Positions 9,991 through 19,167 of a stretch of 64,000 nucleotides of DNA are shown here, piece after piece. The notes under the pieces are model-generated. The model saw only the letters and a list, made by a program, of their open reading frames with translations, had not been told where the DNA came from and ran no database searches. The first letter of the stretch is position 1, and each line of letters begins with the position of its first letter. Source of the stretch: Azospirillum baldaniorum (GTDB lineage Bacteria; Pseudomonadota; Alphaproteobacteria; Azospirillales; Azospirillaceae); NCBI RefSeq assembly GCF_003119195.2, contig NZ_CP022254.1:107501-171500 (forward strand), in the 5' to 3' direction. The translations under genes and the position numbers were made by a program.

Positions 9991-10467
9991 ATGGCGGTTG
10001 AGATCGAACGGCGCTTTCTGGTCCGGAGGGACATCCGTCCCCTGTGCCGAAACGGCCTGTCCATCGTCCAGGGCTATCTGCCCTCCGACGATGGCCGCAC
10101 GGTGCGGGTCCGGGTGGCCGGTCCGGACGCCACACTGACCGTCAAAGGCCCCCGCCGCGGCCTGTGCCGTGAGGAGGTCGAACACCAGATACCCCTCGAC
10201 CTCGCCTTGGGCCTGCTGCGCCACAGTTGCCGGCGCGGGCTGATCGAGAAGACCCGCTACCTTGTCCACCATCATGGTCTCTGCTGGGAAATCGATGTGT
10301 TCGGCGGCGAGAACGCCGGTCTGGTGATCGCCGAGGTCGAACTGTCCCATCCCGACCAAGTCGTTCCGCTTCCCAATTGGGTGGGGGCGGAGATTACGCA
10401 TCGGGCGGCCTACAGCAACTCCGCCCTGTCGCGCAGCCCGATCCGTCACTGGGTCAGCGCGGCTTAA
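9991..10467 (+). CDS. CYTH-domain protein (triphosphate tunnel enzyme family)
   Basis: 158 residues. The start MAVEIERRFLV carries the ExE signature of CYTH/triphosphate tunnel enzymes, with Arg where Lys is usual (EIERR). Further alternating charged strands follow (TVRVRVAG, LTVKGPR, KTRYLV, WEIDVFGGENAGLVIAEVEL). The fold binds triphosphates; close relatives act as inorganic triphosphatases or adenylate cyclases. The NAGLVIAEVEL block places it with the class I CYTH proteins. The ATG at 9991 sits at the conserved N-terminus. Confidence 0.9.
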   Translation: MAVEIERRFLVRRDIRPLCRNGLSIVQGYLPSDDGRTVRVRVAGPDATLTVKGPRRGLCREEVEHQIPLDLALGLLRHSCRRGLIEKTRYLVHHHGLCWEIDVFGGENAGLVIAEVELSHPDQVVPLPNWVGAEITHRAAYSNSALSRSPIRHWVSAA

Positions 10468-10479
10468 CTCTCCTCCCGG

Positions 10480-10515
10480 AAAAAAGAAGCCCCGGTCCGA
10501 AGGAAGGACCGGGGC
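10480..10515 (-). terminator. Intrinsic terminator, minus orientation
   Basis: A perfect 10-pair stem (10489-10498 with 10506-10515, arms GCCCCGGTCC/GGACCGGGGC) with a 7-base loop is followed on the minus strand by TTCTTTTTT. On the plus strand the hairpin has no downstream T-run, so it is not a good terminator for the CYTH gene just before it. Confidence 0.75.
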
Positions 10516-10535
10516 CAAGGCTGCGTGGATGACTG
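10480..10535 (-). ncRNA. Candidate sigma54-dependent small RNA
   Basis: On the minus strand a sigma54-type promoter (10546-10562) would start transcription near 10535. About 20 bases further on begins a strong hairpin followed by a T-run ending at 10480. This predicts an RNA of only about 56 bases with no open reading frame. No other minus-strand gene lies upstream of this terminator. Promoter and terminator are visible in the sequence; the RNA itself is inferred. Confidence 0.4.
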
Positions 10536-10545
10536 TGTGCAATGC

Positions 10546-10562
10546 AGCAATCCGCGTGCCAG
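10546..10562 (-). promoter_or_regulatory. Sigma54 (-24/-12) promoter candidate
   Basis: Read on the minus strand the sequence is CTGGCACGCGGATTGCT. It matches the known consensus YTGGCACGRNNNTTGCW at every defined position except the R, with the strict 12-base spacing between the GG and GC. The predicted start is near 10535. No activator site was identified. Confidence 0.55.
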
Positions 10563-10675
10563 ATTGTGCGGACACTCCGGCGATGCGCCGAAAGGGGAAC
10601 GCAGCCCGGCGCCGTCCTGTTGCAAAAGGGCCGTCCGAACGGGCGGCGGGCAACGGCGAACGGGAGTCTGGCACG

Positions 10676-11320
10676 ATGTCTCAGTACGAGAACCGGTGGA
10701 AGGACGAGGCCCGCAACGTGGACGAGGACGACCGCCGCGACGTCCGAGACCGCAATGAATTTGGGCGTGGCGCCTACGGCGCAGGCGGTTATCCCCGGAG
10801 TGACTACGAAAGCGGCGGTTCCGGCGGACGCGATCCCAGCCGTCGCTGGGGCAGCGACTGGGGCCATGCCGAGCGCGGATGGCATCGCGACGACCACGGG
10901 TGGGATGACCGGATGCGGAATGAGCGCCATCGCGACGAGCCCATCGGGATGGCGCGGGAACGCAATTTCTGGGAGCAGGCCGGTGACGAGGTCGCCTCCT
11001 GGTTCGGCAATGACGATGCCGAGCGCCGCCGCGAGGAGGACGAGCGGCGCGCCCAGTTCCGCGGCCGCGGCCCACGGGGCTACACCCGGTCGGACGAGCG
11101 TATCCGCGACGATCTGAACGACCGGCTGACCGAGGACCCCTATCTCGACGCCTCGGACATCACGGTGTCCGTGTCGGGCAGCGAGGTCACGTTGGACGGC
11201 ACGGTGGACGATCGCATGGCGAAGCGGCGGGCCGAGGACTTGGCCGACGCTATCTCCGGCGTCCGTCACGTTCAGAACAACCTGCGCCTTCGCGAGCCGG
11301 GCGGCACCATGGCCTTCTGA
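10676..11320 (+). CDS. BON-domain protein with charged N-terminal region
   Basis: 214 residues. About the first 140 are highly charged and low-complexity (many Arg, Asp, Glu, Gly, Trp). Residues about 140-210 form one BON domain (RIRDDLNDRLTEDPYLDASDITVSVSGSEVTLDGTV...VRHVQNNL), a fold linked to envelope or osmotic stress proteins. There is no signal peptide, so it may act in the cytoplasm or at the membrane surface. The ATG at 10676 has GGGAG about ten bases upstream; an in-frame ATG at 10529 would overlap the sigma54-like site and is rejected. A terminator follows at 11365. Confidence 0.85.
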   Translation: MSQYENRWKDEARNVDEDDRRDVRDRNEFGRGAYGAGGYPRSDYESGGSGGRDPSRRWGSDWGHAERGWHRDDHGWDDRMRNERHRDEPIGMARERNFWEQAGDEVASWFGNDDAERRREEDERRAQFRGRGPRGYTRSDERIRDDLNDRLTEDPYLDASDITVSVSGSEVTLDGTVDDRMAKRRAEDLADAISGVRHVQNNLRLREPGGTMAF

Positions 11321-11364
11321 TAGGACCTTCTGATCGAGTGCGGCCTCCGAGGCGCTGACGAGAC

Positions 11365-11393
11365 GCCCCCGCTCCACCCGGTGCGGGGGCTTT
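11365..11393 (+). terminator. Intrinsic terminator after the BON gene
   Basis: An 8-pair stem GCCCCCGC/GCGGGGGC (11365-11372 with 11383-11390) is followed by TTT. It lies 45 bases after the BON gene stop and just before the end of the convergent hemerythrin gene. Confidence 0.65.
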
Positions 11394-11404
11394 CGCGCGT
11401 GCGC

Positions 11405-11827
11405 TCAATGGGCGGTGGTGCTGCCGGCGTCTTCGGCCATGAAGGGGCTGTACTGCTTGTCCACCGACTGGATGTGCTCGATGAACCATTCCTTCAGGAG
11501 AAGGATCAGGTCGATGCGCAGCATCATCTCGTTGCTGTCGTCATCGTCCAAGGTCAGCTTGTGCACCTCGTCGATGAAATAGCGGTGCGCGGCCCGGTGG
11601 GCGTCGAGGCCGGGATAGCCCTGCTGCTCCATCAGCGCCTCCTCCCGCTTGAAATGCACGGTCGTGTATTCCTGCAAGCCCCCCAGCAGCCCGGACAGGC
11701 TGGCACGGTCCTTTTCCGCGATGCCGGCCTTCAGCAGCCGGTTGAACATGTCGAGCAATTTTCGGTGGTCGTCGTCGAGAATTTCGACGCCGACGCTCAT
11801 CGATTTATCCCAGGCAACATGTTGCAT
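11405..11827 (-). CDS. Bacteriohemerythrin
   Basis: A 140-residue single-domain hemerythrin that binds oxygen at a non-heme di-iron centre. Ligands are visible in order: HVAW, then the DDDHRKLLDMFN motif (H-x3-D-type), TTVHFKREEALM (H and E), HRAAHRYF, and the final IEHIQSVDKQY with H and D. The ATG at 11827 has AAAGGA at a good distance. Hemerythrins of this kind are common in microaerophilic motile bacteria. It is divergent from the Fic-like gene, 221 bases away. Confidence 0.92.
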   Translation of the reverse strand: MQHVAWDKSMSVGVEILDDDHRKLLDMFNRLLKAGIAEKDRASLSGLLGGLQEYTTVHFKREEALMEQQGYPGLDAHRAAHRYFIDEVHKLTLDDDDSNEMMLRIDLILLLKEWFIEHIQSVDKQYSPFMAEDAGSTTAH

Positions 11828-12048
11828 CGGATCAATCCTTTCAGAGGGCCGGGTCAGGCGAGTATAGGGGGCGCGGAAATCTTGTATTGCGATGTTAAAA
11901 CCGGCAACCGCGGCGGCACAAGCGGCAAAAAACCGCAGGCCGGAGGTTGCGTCGCCCCCTGTTGACCTTGTGGGCCGGCAAAGGATGTGCTTCCCCGCGC
12001 GCCGTCCAGGCATTATGAAAATGCACGGGATCTGCGGAGTTCGGGACG

Positions 12049-12855
12049 ATGGCGCTGCTGGACGATATTCTGGAAAAGAAGCGGGTTCTGGACGACGCCC
12101 GGCCAATGCCGTTGACAGTGGTCCGCGATCTGGCCGACCGCTTCGAGCGCGGCCTGACCACCGCCTGCCTCCTCGTCGAGGGGGTGGAACTGTCCCCCGA
12201 CGACATCCGCATGGTGCTGGATCGCGGCGCGGTGCTGCGCAGCCGTCCGGCCGAGCCGCAGCGCCTCGCGCTCAACCACCGCGCCGCGCTGGAACTGATG
12301 GCCCGCCTGTCGTTCCAGGGCGGCGGGGTGGTGACGGAGCGCACGATCGCGGCCTTCCATGGCGTGCTCTACCAGGGGATCGACACGAACGCCGGGCGCT
12401 ACCGGGACGGCGCGCTCAAGGACGACGCCGGGGCCTCTCCCGATCCGGCGAAGGTGCGGGTGTCGATGTCGGCGCTGTCGGGCTGGCTGCGCCGGACGGA
12501 AGCGGGGCCGGAGGCCGCCTTCGAGGCGCATCACCGGCTGATGAGCGTCCGTCCCTTCTTCCAGGGCAACGCCGCGACCGCACTTTTGCTGTGCAACCTG
12601 ATCCTGAACCGTGCCGGCTTCCCGCCGGTGGTGATCACGGACGAGGATCGCGAGATGTACGCCGCGATGGTCGAGCGCGCTTGGTCGCTCGGCGACAAGA
12701 CGCCGTTCCGCGACCTGATGATGCGCTTGCTCGACCGCAGCCTGAACCTGTGCCTGCGCAGCGCCGCCCGCGCCCTCCGTGACTTCGAGCCGGCCGACGA
12801 GGATGAACACGGCTTCGGCGGTGACCATGACGAGGGCTACGGCCGGCGCCCCTGA
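12049..12855 (+). CDS. Fic-fold protein with a degenerate active site
   Basis: 268 residues with Fic-family architecture. An N-terminal helix carries LLVEGVELSPDDIR (like the usual IEG-x-LT segment), then HGVLYQGIDTNAGRYRDG, then the helical Fic core. The catalytic loop, normally HPFxDGNGRxxR, here reads RPFFQGNAATAL at about 168-179. The essential His is Arg168, and both the acidic residue and the GNGR arginine are gone, while the following helix (LLLCNLILNRAGFPPVVI) is well kept. AMPylation is therefore unlikely; a structural or regulatory role is inferred. The acidic His/Gly-rich tail is poorly conserved. Confidence 0.75.
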   Translation: MALLDDILEKKRVLDDARPMPLTVVRDLADRFERGLTTACLLVEGVELSPDDIRMVLDRGAVLRSRPAEPQRLALNHRAALELMARLSFQGGGVVTERTIAAFHGVLYQGIDTNAGRYRDGALKDDAGASPDPAKVRVSMSALSGWLRRTEAGPEAAFEAHHRLMSVRPFFQGNAATALLLCNLILNRAGFPPVVITDEDREMYAAMVERAWSLGDKTPFRDLMMRLLDRSLNLCLRSAARALRDFEPADEDEHGFGGDHDEGYGRRP

Positions 12856-12868
12856 CGGGGTCTGACGG

Positions 12869-14542
12869 TCAGCCTCGGGCTGGCAGCAGCAGGCGCGACG
12901 GCCGGGCGCCACCGCCGTGGATGAGCAGGGTGATCGGCTGCGCGTCCACCAGCCGGGTTTCGCCCGGCTCCGCCCCCGTCCCCGGATTGATGGGATAGGC
13001 CGGGAAGCAGGACCCGGCGAGGCTGAGGCGCAGCGCGCTTCCGGCGGGCAGGGTCGCGCAGAGCGCGCGCAGGGCCACCGGCATGGGACGCTGCTCGCCG
13101 CCCGGCTCCACCCGCGCGTGCCCCTGGCTGAGCGGCAGGACGCGCCCGTCGGGCAGCACGGCGGAGAGGACGGCGCTGACGTCGAAGGACGGCGCGTCGG
13201 CCTCCACCCAGATTTCCAGGGCGGCCAATCCCGACAATGTCAGCGGCGCCGTGAGCGGAGCGGTGTCGTAGACCGCCACGTCGGGGCGGGCGTCGGCGGC
13301 GGCGCGGTCGCGCGGGCCGGCGTCCGGAACCGCGTGACCGCCCACGGTGGGCACCGGATCGCGCGGATCGTGGACCAGCACGTCGAGGAACGCTTCGTCC
13401 GGAGCATCGTCGCGCAGGGCGCCGCCGCGCCGCGTGGCGAGTCCGTCGCTCGACAGATGCAGGGGCCTTGCGGCGGGCAGCAGGGCCGGCAGGTCGCGCC
13501 AGCGGCGTTCCAGAACGTCGAACAGGCGGATTGGGCCGCCGCGCTCCGCGCCGTTCATCTCCCCTTTCAGGAAGCGCTCGAACCAGCCGAGTTGCAGGGC
13601 GTCGAAGGACGGCACGTCGGCCGGCTTCGGGCTGTCGAGCCCGGCATGGACCGCCACCCCATGGCGATCCCAGGGACCGACCAGCAGGCGGACGGTGCCA
13701 TCGCAGCCGGCGGACAAGGCGTCGTGCGCCTCCAGCGTGCCGGTCAGGCGCGGGTCGTACCAGCCGCCGATCTGAAGGACGGAGACCTCACCGATACCGC
13801 CGGAGAGAGCGTGGCGGGGAGACAGCTCGTCCCAGCTTCCGCCCGGGCCCGGCGTGGTCAGCCAGTCGTCGTAATGGCAGTGCCGCGCATAGTCCCGCAG
13901 CACCCGCGGGCGGGACGGAATCTCGTCGTCCAGCGGCAGGCTGCGGATCGCCTCCAGGAGTGCGCGGTAGGCCGCGCCATCCTCCAGCCGGCGGGCGGAC
14001 TCCGCCGCGCAGTGCAGCGCCCAGCCCATCGCGTCGGCCAGCCGGAAGGCGCCGCCCTCCGTCGCCCAGTCGGTGAAGACATCCCACCCGGCCAGCGCCG
14101 GAACCACAGCGCGCAGCGCGGCGGGCCGCTCGGCCAGGGCCAGAAGCTGCGCCATCCCGGCGTAGCCGCTGCCGTACATGCCCACCGTGCCGTTGGAACC
14201 GGGCAGGGAAGCCGCCCAGGCCACCGCGTCGGCGCCGTCCTCGCGCTCCGCTTCGAAGGGGCGGAATCGGCCCTCCGACGTGCCGCGCCCGCGCACGTCC
14301 TGCACCACGACGACGTAGCCGCGGGCGGCGTACCAGCGCGGGTGCGCGTAATGGCTGGTCATCGCCGTGCGCCGCCCGCAGGCCAGACGCAGCAGCAGGA
14401 CCGGCCAGGGGCCGACCCCGTCGGGGCGGTAGAGATCGGCGTCCAGCCGCACACCGTCGCGCGTCCGCATGGAAACGGTTTCGGGCGGCCGGACGGCCAG
14501 GAGAGGCGGCTGTTCGAGAATCACCGGGGCCATATGGGTCAT
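12869..14542 (-). CDS. CocE/NonD-type (peptidase S15) hydrolase, possibly altered nucleophile
   Basis: 557 residues with the CocE/S15 layout: an alpha/beta hydrolase domain (MRTRDGVRLDADLYRP, VVVQDVRGRGTSEG), a helical cap, and a C-terminal jelly-roll (X-Pro dipeptidyl-peptidase type, from about 400). The Asp site is in IGGWYDPRLTG and the His site in GPWDRHG. The nucleophile elbow, normally G-x-S-Y-x-G, reads GSGYAG. The Ser (about 125) is one place early and Gly126 stands at the usual nucleophile position, so activity is uncertain. Start ATG at 14542; a second ATG at 14533 is equally possible. Substrate unknown. Confidence 0.82.
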   Translation of the reverse strand: MTHMAPVILEQPPLLAVRPPETVSMRTRDGVRLDADLYRPDGVGPWPVLLLRLACGRRTAMTSHYAHPRWYAARGYVVVVQDVRGRGTSEGRFRPFEAEREDGADAVAWAASLPGSNGTVGMYGSGYAGMAQLLALAERPAALRAVVPALAGWDVFTDWATEGGAFRLADAMGWALHCAAESARRLEDGAAYRALLEAIRSLPLDDEIPSRPRVLRDYARHCHYDDWLTTPGPGGSWDELSPRHALSGGIGEVSVLQIGGWYDPRLTGTLEAHDALSAGCDGTVRLLVGPWDRHGVAVHAGLDSPKPADVPSFDALQLGWFERFLKGEMNGAERGGPIRLFDVLERRWRDLPALLPAARPLHLSSDGLATRRGGALRDDAPDEAFLDVLVHDPRDPVPTVGGHAVPDAGPRDRAAADARPDVAVYDTAPLTAPLTLSGLAALEIWVEADAPSFDVSAVLSAVLPDGRVLPLSQGHARVEPGGEQRPMPVALRALCATLPAGSALRLSLAGSCFPAYPINPGTGAEPGETRLVDAQPITLLIHGGGARPSRLLLPARG

Positions 14543-14621
14543 GGGGCGCCCTGCCGAGCAACTGTGACCGGCAACTCTCGCAAGCGCTGTGCCATGACCG
14601 GCGGATGGCCGTCGCGACGTT

Positions 14622-14761
14622 CCCTCTCCCGCCCCGGGAGAGGGAAGGGACCCGCGCAACGCGCGGGAAGGGTGAGGGTACCGGCACAGGTTGGTGTCTG
14701 ATCCTCGGCAGCACCCTCACCCGGCGCCTTCGGCGCCACCCTCTCCCGGGGCGGGAGAGGG
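14622..14761. repeat. Paired inverted REP-like element
   Basis: Two copies of a compound unit lie head to head. Each has a CCCTCTCCC/GGGAGAGGG hairpin (14622-14644 and about 14739-14761), a smaller GC hairpin (CCCGCGC-AAC-GCGCGGG; GGCGCC-TTC-GGCGCC), and inner arms GGGTGAGGG / CCCTCACCC that pair with each other. The whole block can fold into one large cruciform-like structure. It lies between the hydrolase start and the apt stop, both on the minus strand. It shares its theme with 3449-3588. Confidence 0.7.
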
Positions 14762-14800
14762 TGCCCAAACGATGGGCAGACGCCTTTCCGGAAGGCGCTT

Positions 14801-15328
14801 TTACGAATCGTAGCTCATCAGCGAGACGCTGGGCACGTCCAGCTTGTCGCGGCCGTTGAGGAAGGTCAGCTCGACCAGGAAGGCGGCGGCGCGGACGTCG
14901 GCGCCGACGCGGCGCAGCAGGCTGATCGCCGCGGCCATGGTGCCGCCGGTCGCCAGCAGATCGTCGAGGACGACCACGCGCTGGCCCGGCTTCACGGCGT
15001 CGGCCTGAACCTCGATGGTGTCGGTGCCGTATTCCAGGTCGTAGGAATGGGCGACCTTGTCGCCGGGCAGCTTGCCGTGCTTGCGCACCATGATGAAGCC
15101 GGTGCCGAGCGCCAGGGCCAGCGGGGCGGCGATCAGGAAGCCGCGCGATTCGATGCCCACCAGCAGTTCCGGCTTGTGCGGGCGCAGCGCCTCGGCGAGC
15201 TGGTCCACCGCTTCCTTCCACGCCTCGGCGTGAGCCAGCAGCGGAGAGATGTCGTAGAAGAGGATGCCGGGCTTGGGGAAGTCGGCGATGCCGCGGATGT
15301 GGTTCTTCAGATCGATGGGGTTCGGCAT
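14801..15328 (-). CDS. apt: Adenine phosphoribosyltransferase
   Basis: 175 residues, the usual length. The enzyme converts adenine and PRPP to AMP in purine salvage. The start has [26 protein letters not shown], followed by [17 protein letters not shown] and the PRPP-binding loop [17 protein letters not shown] near 121-138. The ATG at 15328 fits the family start. It is divergent from the Mla operon. Confidence 0.96.
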   Translation of the reverse strand: MPNPIDLKNHIRGIADFPKPGILFYDISPLLAHAEAWKEAVDQLAEALRPHKPELLVGIESRGFLIAAPLALALGTGFIMVRKHGKLPGDKVAHSYDLEYGTDTIEVQADAVKPGQRVVVLDDLLATGGTMAAAISLLRRVGADVRAAAFLVELTFLNGRDKLDVPSVSLMSYDS

Positions 15329-15514
15329 GATGAAAAGGTTCCTGTGCAACGGCGGCGCCATACTATCGGGGCGGACCTCCGCGTGCAAACCACCGCTGTG
15401 CGGCTGTTTTTCCCCGGCTTGAGGTTGACCATCGGGGGGCTTGCGGCCAAGTTCCTCTCCACAAGCATGAGCATCGCCGCATGGCGGCACCGGAAGGGAA
15501 GGGCAGGACGGGGC

Positions 15515-16651
15515 ATGGCGCGCGAAAGGGCGTGGTTGGAATCGTCGCGCGCCGGCGACGGTGAGTGGCGGCTGGCGGCTCTCGGCCATTGGGATTTGAA
15601 GGCCGCCGGGTCGCTGTCGGGCACGCTCGACCGCTTCGCGCTGGACGGCGGCGGGGCGGTCAGCCTCGACCTGTCGCGGCTGGACGCCATGGACACGGTG
15701 GGGGCCTATCTGCTGTCCGCCCTGTCCGACCGGCTGAAGGCGGCTGGCCACGGCGTCGATCTGGCCGCCATCCGCCCGGAGCACGCCGCCCTGTTCGACG
15801 CCGTGCGCGAGGTCGGTCCCCCGCCGGTCGAGCGGGCGCAGACGCACCGCCCCATCCTCGACATGCTGGAGCGCACCGGTCGCACCGCCGTCGACGGGCT
15901 GCGCGAGGGGCGGGATCTGCTCTCCTTCCTCGGCCTCATCGCCATCACCTTCGGGCGGCTGATCGTGAATCCGCGCCGGCTGCGCTTCCGCTCGGTGATG
16001 TTCCACATCGAGCAGACCGGGCTGAACGCCCTGCCGATCCTCGGGCTGCTGTCCTTCCTGATCGGCGTGGTGCTGGCCTTCCAGGGGGCGGACCAGCTCC
16101 GCCGTTTCGGGGCGGAGCTGTTCGTGGTCAACCTGCTGGGCGTGTCGATCCTGCGCGAGATCGGCATCCTGATGACCGCCATCATCGTGGCCGGGCGCTC
16201 CGGTTCCGCCTTCACCGCGCAGATCGGCACCATGAAGGTGAACCAGGAGGTGGACGCCATCAGCACGCTGGGGCTGGACGTGGTGGAGCTTCTGGTGGTG
16301 CCGCGCGCGCTGGCCCTGATGATCACCCTGCCGCTTCTGGCCTTCTACGCCGACATCATGGGGCTGTTCGGCGGTGCTGTGATGAGCTACGCGACGCTGG
16401 ACATCACCTTCGGGCAGTTCATCCGCCAGCTTCACGGCGCCGTCACGCTGCCGCATTTCCTGGTTGGACTGGTGAAGGCGCCGGTCTTCGCGCTGGTGAT
16501 CGCCATGGTCGGCTGTTACGAGGGGCTGAAGGTGTCCGGCAGCGCCGAGAGCGTGGGCACGTTGACCACCAAGTCGGTGGTCGAGTCCATCTTCCTGGTG
16601 ATCGTCCTGGACGCGGTCTTCTCCGTCCTGTTCTCCTTCCTCAGGCTGTGA
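15515..16651 (+). CDS. mlaE: MlaE-type lipid ABC transporter permease with N-terminal STAS domain
   Basis: 378 residues. Residues about 1-105 look like a STAS/MlaB-type domain ([19 protein letters not shown]). The rest is the MlaE/YrbE permease with about five hydrophobic segments and the conserved [23 protein letters not shown] and [21 protein letters not shown] blocks. Such permeases move phospholipids between inner and outer membrane together with MlaF and MlaD, which follow directly. Fusion of the STAS part to the permease is common in alphaproteobacteria. ATG 15515 is preferred; in-frame ATG 15467 is an alternative. Confidence 0.93.
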   Translation: MARERAWLESSRAGDGEWRLAALGHWDLKAAGSLSGTLDRFALDGGGAVSLDLSRLDAMDTVGAYLLSALSDRLKAAGHGVDLAAIRPEHAALFDAVREVGPPPVERAQTHRPILDMLERTGRTAVDGLREGRDLLSFLGLIAITFGRLIVNPRRLRFRSVMFHIEQTGLNALPILGLLSFLIGVVLAFQGADQLRRFGAELFVVNLLGVSILREIGILMTAIIVAGRSGSAFTAQIGTMKVNQEVDAISTLGLDVVELLVVPRALALMITLPLLAFYADIMGLFGGAVMSYATLDITFGQFIRQLHGAVTLPHFLVGLVKAPVFALVIAMVGCYEGLKVSGSAESVGTLTTKSVVESIFLVIVLDAVFSVLFSFLRL

Positions 16652-16657
16652 GGGACC

Positions 16658-17455
16658 GTGGCGCCTTTCGACGATGACCAACGGACCGGTGCGCAGGACG
16701 CGGTGATCCGCGTGCGCGGGCTGGTCACGCGCTTCGGCCCGCAGGTGGTCCATGACGGGCTCGACCTCGACGTGCGGCGGGGCGAGGTGCTGGGCGTGGT
16801 CGGCGGCTCCGGCACCGGCAAGTCGGTCCTGCTCAAGGAGATCCTCGGCCTGATCCGCCCGGCGGACGGCCGGATCGAGCTGCTGGGCCGCGACACCGCC
16901 GGCCTGCCGGAATCGGAGCGGGTGGCGCTCCAGGCGCGCACCGGCGTGCTGTTCCAGAACGGCGCGCTGTTCAGCTCGATGACCGTGGCGCAGAACGTCA
17001 TGGTGCCGCTGCGCGAGCACACCGACCTGTCGGCGGCGCTGTCGGCGGAGATCGCGCGGGTCAAGATCGCCATGTCCGGCCTGCCGGCCAACGCCGGGGC
17101 CAAGTTCCCGTCGGAGCTGTCGGGCGGCATGATCAAGCGCGCCGGTCTTGCCCGCGCGCTGGCGCTCGACCCCGACATCCTGTTCCTCGACGAGCCGACG
17201 GCCGGGCTGGACCCCATCGGCGCCGCCGCCTTCGACCAGCTGATCCGCAACCTCCAGCGCAGCCTGGGGCTGACCGTCTTCATGGTCACCCACGACCTGG
17301 ACAGCCTGACCTCCATCTGCGACCGCATCGCCGTGCTGGTGGACAAGAAGATTCGCGTGGGCACGCTGGAGGAGCATCTCCGCGACCCGCACCCCTGGAT
17401 TCACGACTATTTCCACGGACCGCGCGGCCGCGCCGCGCGCCATGCAGAAAGCTGA
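16658..17455 (+). CDS. mlaF: MlaF-type ABC transporter ATPase
   Basis: 265 residues with all ABC ATPase motifs: Walker [12 protein letters not shown]-loop [13 protein letters not shown], signature [16 protein letters not shown], Walker [15 protein letters not shown] and switch MVTHDLDS. The [10 protein letters not shown] stretch is typical of the Mkl/MlaF subfamily that powers lipid transport. A GTG at 16658, six bases after the mlaE stop with AGGGA upstream, is the start. It pairs with MlaE and the MCE protein. Confidence 0.95.
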   Translation: MAPFDDDQRTGAQDAVIRVRGLVTRFGPQVVHDGLDLDVRRGEVLGVVGGSGTGKSVLLKEILGLIRPADGRIELLGRDTAGLPESERVALQARTGVLFQNGALFSSMTVAQNVMVPLREHTDLSAALSAEIARVKIAMSGLPANAGAKFPSELSGGMIKRAGLARALALDPDILFLDEPTAGLDPIGAAAFDQLIRNLQRSLGLTVFMVTHDLDSLTSICDRIAVLVDKKIRVGTLEEHLRDPHPWIHDYFHGPRGRAARHAES

Positions 17456-17464
17456 CCGGACGCC

Positions 17465-18424
17465 ATGGAAACCCGCACCAGCTACATCCTCGTGGGCAGC
17501 TTCGTGTTGGCCTTGCTCGCCGGCCTCTTCGTCTTCACGGTCTGGGTCGCCAAGATCCAGCTGGAGGAGACGCGCCAGCCCTATTACATCTACTTCACCG
17601 GCTCGGTGACCGGCCTTCAGGAGGGCAGCCCGGTGCGCTACCGCGGCATCCCCGTGGGCACGGCGACCGACATCCGCCTGGACCCCAACGACGTCAGCCG
17701 CGTGCGCGTGCGGATCGAGGTGCAGGAAGGCACGCCGATCAAGACCGACTCCATCGCCTCGCTGGAGGTCCAGGGCATCACCGGCGGCGCCTACGTCCAG
17801 ATTTCCGGCGGCACGGAGATGAGCGAGCTTCTGCGCACCGCGCATGACGGCGGCATCCCGGTGATCCCGTCGCGCCCGTCGTCGCTGACGGTCTTCGTCG
17901 ACGCCGCCCCGCAGCTTCTGAACCGCGCGCTGGACCTGACCAACAGGGTGGCGGACCTGCTGACCCCGCAGAACCAGGCGGCCATCGCCGAGATCCTGGC
18001 GAACACCCGCGACCTGACCGGCGAGCTGGCCCGCGCCAGCCAGGGGCTGGACACGACGCTCGCCCAGGCCAACCGGACGCTCCAGGGCTTCGAGACGGTC
18101 GGGCCGCAGATCGGCGAAACCATGGACCAGGCGCAGCGCACGCTGGCCGCGGTGGAAGGCGGCATGAAGACGGTGAGCGGCGATCTGCACACGCTGGCCG
18201 GATCGCTGAACAAGACCGCCAACCAGCTCAACGCCATGATCGGGGAGAACCGTGGGGCGATCCGCGACTTCACCGGTGGCGGGCTGTATGAACTGACCTT
18301 GCTGATCTCGCAGTTGCGCGACCTGTCGGGGCAATTGTCCCGCGTCGTGACGCGGATCGAGAACGACCCGTCGAACTTCCTGTTCGGCGGAACCCGCCAG
18401 GGCGTGGAGGTGCGTGGACGATGA
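17465..18424 (+). CDS. mlaD: MCE-domain lipid-binding protein (MlaD type)
   Basis: 319 residues. An uncleaved N-terminal membrane helix (about 7-29, [22 protein letters not shown]) is followed by an MCE domain (about 40-120: [22 protein letters not shown]...[18 protein letters not shown]). A long periplasmic helical region with amphipathic repeats comes next. MCE proteins form hexameric rings that carry lipid across the periplasm. The gene starts nine bases after mlaF and overlaps the next gene by four bases (ATGA), so the four genes form one operon. Confidence 0.94.
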   Translation: METRTSYILVGSFVLALLAGLFVFTVWVAKIQLEETRQPYYIYFTGSVTGLQEGSPVRYRGIPVGTATDIRLDPNDVSRVRVRIEVQEGTPIKTDSIASLEVQGITGGAYVQISGGTEMSELLRTAHDGGIPVIPSRPSSLTVFVDAAPQLLNRALDLTNRVADLLTPQNQAAIAEILANTRDLTGELARASQGLDTTLAQANRTLQGFETVGPQIGETMDQAQRTLAAVEGGMKTVSGDLHTLAGSLNKTANQLNAMIGENRGAIRDFTGGGLYELTLLISQLRDLSGQLSRVVTRIENDPSNFLFGGTRQGVEVRGR

Positions 18425-19086
18425 CGAGCCGTTTGATGAAGGGGGTGGCGGCGGCGCTGCTGGCGGTCGGCCTGATGACCGGCTGCGCGGCGCTGAATCC
18501 CACCGCGCCCAGCCTCTACACGCTGACGCCGGGAACCGTGGCGGAGTCCGGGCTGCCGCCGGTGAGCTGGCAATTGCTGGTGGAGCCTCCGGCGGCCAGC
18601 GCCGGGATCGACACGCCGCGCATCGCGGTCACCCGCTCCGCCACCGCGCTCGACTATTTCGCCGGGGTGTCCTGGGCCGACCGGGCGCCGAACATGGTGC
18701 AGGGTCTGATCGTCCAATCCTTCGAGGACAGCCGGCGGATCGTCTCGGTCGGGCGCGATTCCGCGGGCTTGCGTTCCGATTTCCTGCTGAAGACCGAACT
18801 GCGCGACTTCCAGGCGGAATTCAGCGCCGCCAGCGCCGCGGCTCCGGACCGGGTGCGGGTCCGGCTGTCGGCCAAGCTGGTCGCCATGCCCAACCGGACC
18901 ATCGAGGCGGGCGAGACCTTCGACGCCGTGGTCCCGGTGCGCGGGTCGGATTTCACCGACGTGATCGCCGCCTTCAACACGGCGCTGGGTCAGGTGGAAG
19001 GCGCGCTGGTGGATTGGACCCTGCGGCGGGGCGAGGCGGTGTTCCGTGCGGATGCCGGCCGTGGCCGTTCGGCGGGCGTCCGTTAA
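18421..19086 (+). CDS. ABC-type transport auxiliary lipoprotein (PqiC-like)
   Basis: 221 residues with a lipoprotein signal (hydrophobic core then GLMTGC, lipid-attachment Cys about 22) and the family's YTLTPGT near the mature N-terminus. A domain with [36 protein letters not shown] and related strands is typical of the PqiC / ABC auxiliary family. It likely links the MCE ring to the outer membrane. Co-transcription is indicated by the ATGA overlap with mlaD. Confidence 0.9.
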   Translation: MTSRLMKGVAAALLAVGLMTGCAALNPTAPSLYTLTPGTVAESGLPPVSWQLLVEPPAASAGIDTPRIAVTRSATALDYFAGVSWADRAPNMVQGLIVQSFEDSRRIVSVGRDSAGLRSDFLLKTELRDFQAEFSAASAAAPDRVRVRLSAKLVAMPNRTIEAGETFDAVVPVRGSDFTDVIAAFNTALGQVEGALVDWTLRRGEAVFRADAGRGRSAGVR

Positions 19087-19167
19087 GGAAAGCGCTTGCT
19101 ATGCGTACAAAGCCTCATACGTAATAGGGATCTGGGAAGGGCAGGGGCTGACGGGACAGAGCATCCG

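Noticed and set aside
14801..18334. Very long open frame on the minus strand opposite the Mla operon
   Set aside because: It is an antisense shadow of GC-rich genes; only its last 175 codons are real (apt). The rest is His/Arg/Gly-rich without domains.
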